From the NCBI GenBank assembly GCA_028282045.1, contig JANQIS010000191.1:1-7535 (forward strand): a stretch of DNA of 7,535 nucleotides. The letters are read 5' to 3'. Under the pieces are notes generated by a model, which was not told the origin of the DNA, made no database searches, and was given only the letters and a program-made list of their open reading frames with translations. Below, piece after piece: positions 6,342 through 7,535 of this stretch. A program made the position numbers and the translations under genes. Positions within the stretch are counted from its first letter, which is position 1. Every line of letters begins with the position of its first letter. The DNA is from Gammaproteobacteria bacterium (GTDB lineage Bacteria > Pseudomonadota > Gammaproteobacteria > Francisellales > CACEW01).

Positions 6342-7316
6342 GACACAAGCTTTTTCAGATATATGATCAAAAATGTGTTCCACACTGTTAAACAGGCGCT
6401 GAGGAGATTCCTGATAAAGCTCAAGTGCTGCTTTACCCGTTATGGTATGTACTGTGTTGGTCAAATCACTGAACCTGCTCTGCTTATAGGCTACAGGAAA
6501 CTGTGCTTTACAGCGGTTATAAAAGCGCGTATATAATTTAAAATATTTTGCGGCATCAACAGGCGTCATCGCCATCAACAATATGGCATTCACTCGGGTG
6601 ATTTCAAAGTGCATGTAATCTATTGGATAGTTCCAATACCCGCCCCAATACACAATACCGTTATCTGCAAAAACATCAATCACGTCTTCACTGCGGCCAA
6701 TTGGCACAGGTTTGCCAAAACGGAATTTTCTTCTGTTAATATTTTTATAGCCGTCTTTGGGAATAATGCCTGTGATAGCACCTGTATCCCAGTTAATACC
6801 AATATAAGGATTCTCTCTGGGATTTAAATCAATTGCAGCACCATAAGCATGCAGGGATGGAAGGCTACCGCCGGTAATCGGTCGACATGAATAAGCTGCC
6901 GTATTGTCTCCATCATCATTAGTAATAAAAGATATATACCCGGGCTGTAGCACATGAGGGATGACATAATTGCCCTGAATGGGGCTAGCCACCATACTGT
7001 TAATGGCAAATTTTTGTTTCAGCAAAGTGTTAAAAATATTTTTAACTGCCGGAGCCAGTGCATCTAATACGCGAATAGTGCCATGATGAATTTGACCATC
7101 AAACCCATAATACTGAGTATGAACCAGTTTAAGTCTATTCTCGCTGATACATATAGGAAAAAAAGGCGCTCCAGCATAGCCATCCGGGTCAATGACCTCA
7201 ACAGCGCCCTTTGCATCACTGTAGCTATTATAACTTGGCCCCGCCGCATAGACCGGCAAACCTAGGCATGACGTCAAGCACATTGAAAACAAAGCTATAG
7301 TTTTAATCGCGGCCAT
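6333..7316 (-). CDS. Exported M15-family D-Ala-D-Ala carboxypeptidase-like metallopeptidase (VanY type)
   Basis: This is a predicted zinc peptidase acting on peptidoglycan stem peptides outside the cytoplasm. Zinc ligands are H156 and D163 in SLHAYGAAIDLNP and H236 in DYMHFE; D233 is the likely catalytic acid. YYGFDGQIHHGTIRV (69-83), NTAAYSCRPITGG (138-150) and WGGYW (224-228) also match the M15 subgroup with VanY-like and endolysin members. The N-terminus is a signal peptide, with either a lipobox (LTSC, residues 14-17) or an Ala-Ala cleavage site (residues 24-25). About 89 residues follow HFE, an extension I cannot assign. I choose the ATG at 7316 (327 aa) over the one at 7328, because the upstream ATG is part of the TATGGAG that gives the 7316 start its ribosome-binding site. 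It converges on gltA and has no evident link to the TCA genes. The exact substrate is unknown. Confidence 0.88.
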   Translation of the reverse strand: MAAIKTIALFSMCLTSCLGLPVYAAGPSYNSYSDAKGAVEVIDPDGYAGAPFFPICISENRLKLVHTQYYGFDGQIHHGTIRVLDALAPAVKNIFNTLLKQKFAINSMVASPIQGNYVIPHVLQPGYISFITNDDGDNTAAYSCRPITGGSLPSLHAYGAAIDLNPRENPYIGINWDTGAITGIIPKDGYKNINRRKFRFGKPVPIGRSEDVIDVFADNGIVYWGGYWNYPIDYMHFEITRVNAILLMAMTPVDAAKYFKLYTRFYNRCKAQFPVAYKQSRFSDLTNTVHTITGKAALELYQESPQRLFNSVEHIFDHISEKACVKK

Positions 7317-7322
7317 CAATAA

Positions 7323-7326
7323 CTCC
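7323..7326 (-). promoter_or_regulatory. Shine-Dalgarno site of the M15 peptidase gene
   Basis: GGAG on the minus strand lies 6 nt before the ATG at 7316. It overlaps the upstream in-frame ATG (7326-7328), which itself has no purine-rich site at a useful distance. This favours the shorter protein with MAAIKTIALF at its start. Confidence 0.6.
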
Positions 7327-7334
7327 ATACTTTA

Positions 7335-7349
7335 GCAATACAGTATTGC
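7335..7349. promoter_or_regulatory. Perfect 15-nt palindrome upstream of the M15 peptidase gene
   Basis: GCAATAC-A-GTATTGC is a perfect inverted repeat with 7-nt arms and a 1-nt centre, 18 nt upstream of the proposed start. Related CAATA cores recur nearby at 7353-7357 and 7365-7369, the latter two as CAATATG direct repeats 12 nt apart. This looks like an operator cluster. A hairpin in the mRNA leader is an alternative. No regulator is identifiable. Confidence 0.4.
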
Positions 7350-7431
7350 AGCCAATATGCTGCTCAATATGTTAAAGAATAGCGAAGGATTAGAAATTTA
7401 CGATTATTTTTTTATTTAACTTATTTTTCCC

Positions 7432-7457
7432 AAAAAAACTAACCTGACCGGTAGGTT
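7432..7457 (-). terminator. Possible intrinsic terminator of a leftward gene from beyond the right edge
   Basis: On the minus strand, AACCT (7457-7453), a 7-nt loop and AGGTT (7445-7441) form a short stem. It is followed by AG and seven T (7438-7432). The stem is only 5 bp, so folding is weak, but the T tract is good, and the hairpin begins right after an in-frame TAA (7458-7460). Without a stronger stem this stays tentative. Confidence 0.4.
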
Positions 7458-7535
7458 TTATATTAACTTTAATTTTTCAATGCAGACTGGCATCATCAAC
7501 TTGATATCACACTCCGACACGAGATTCTCTTGACA
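7458..7535 (-). CDS. Possible C-terminal tail of a leftward gene (partial)
   Basis: Reading leftward from the right edge, one frame is open for 25 codons and ends in TAA at 7460-7458. The other two minus frames close within this stretch. The encoded tail ends in VCIEKLKLI and resembles no family I recognise. The terminator-like hairpin immediately after the stop is the main reason to list it. A 25-codon open frame can occur by chance, so support is limited. Confidence 0.3.
   Translation of the reverse strand, partial: CQENLVSECDIKLMMPVCIEKLKLI

Larger units (their letters stand above)
7317..7457. other. A+T-rich intergenic region upstream of the M15 peptidase gene
   Basis: I see no gene in this stretch. 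It holds the ribosome-binding site, the palindrome, the CAATA repeats and the terminator-like hairpin listed separately. I looked for a sigma-70 promoter reading leftward. The best pairs, such as TTAACA-N19-TGCAAT and TTGAGC-N16-TACTGT, match the consensus poorly, so the gene's promoter remains unlocated. Confidence 0.5.

Noticed and set aside
6327..6536. Plus-strand open frame after gltA
   Set aside because: It lies antisense to the peptidase C-terminal region and begins inside the terminator hairpin.
7530..7535. Perfect TTGACA (-35 consensus) at the very end of the window, plus strand
   Set aside because: The matching -10 box would lie outside the window, so it cannot be supported.
1..7535. 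tRNA, rRNA, CRISPR arrays, insertion sequences or a novel defence system
   Set aside because: I found no cloverleaf, spaced repeats, transposase motifs or clusters of unknown genes; the window is mostly core metabolism.

Overview
The window comes from a gammaproteobacterium. Its TCA-cycle proteins align almost residue for residue with the Escherichia coli enzymes, and gltA lies divergent to sdhCDAB with sucA downstream, an arrangement typical of this class. Base composition leans slightly A+T. A Legionella/Coxiella-like relative is plausible, but the sequence alone does not settle this.

Positions 1-4727 read leftward as sdhC-sdhD-sdhA-sdhB-sucA. The four succinate dehydrogenase genes are tightly packed: a 4-nt overlap, a 3-nt gap and a 12-nt gap. 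sucA follows after 59 nt and runs off the left edge after 478 codons. A strong intrinsic terminator (1464-1490) lies between sdhB and sucA, so 2-oxoglutarate dehydrogenase expression probably depends on read-through or on a promoter I cannot see.

Positions 4728-4961 are a divergent control region. A perfect TATAAT -10 box points left toward sdhC, and a TTGATA-N17-CATACT promoter points right toward gltA. An inverted repeat, TACAA-N4-TTGTA, lies inside the spacer of the gltA promoter. gltA (4962-6245) encodes a type II citrate synthase. It ends in a long hairpin with a T tract (6259-6341) that overlaps the stop codon of the convergent next gene.

Positions 6333-7316 (minus) encode an exported metallopeptidase of the M15 D-Ala-D-Ala carboxypeptidase/VanY type, with a C-terminal extension I do not recognise. 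It appears unrelated in function to its TCA-cycle neighbours. A perfect 15-nt palindrome lies just upstream of its start. At the right edge, a 25-codon open frame (minus) ends in TAA at 7458 and is followed at once by a hairpin and T7 tract. This may be the tail of another leftward gene.

Together gltA, sdhCDAB and sucA cover citrate synthesis, succinate oxidation and quinone reduction, and 2-oxoglutarate decarboxylation. I see no evidence of a novel system, mobile element, RNA gene or CRISPR array. The points worth a second look are regulatory structures, residue substitutions in regulatory or quinone-site positions, and the unassigned part of the M15 protein.
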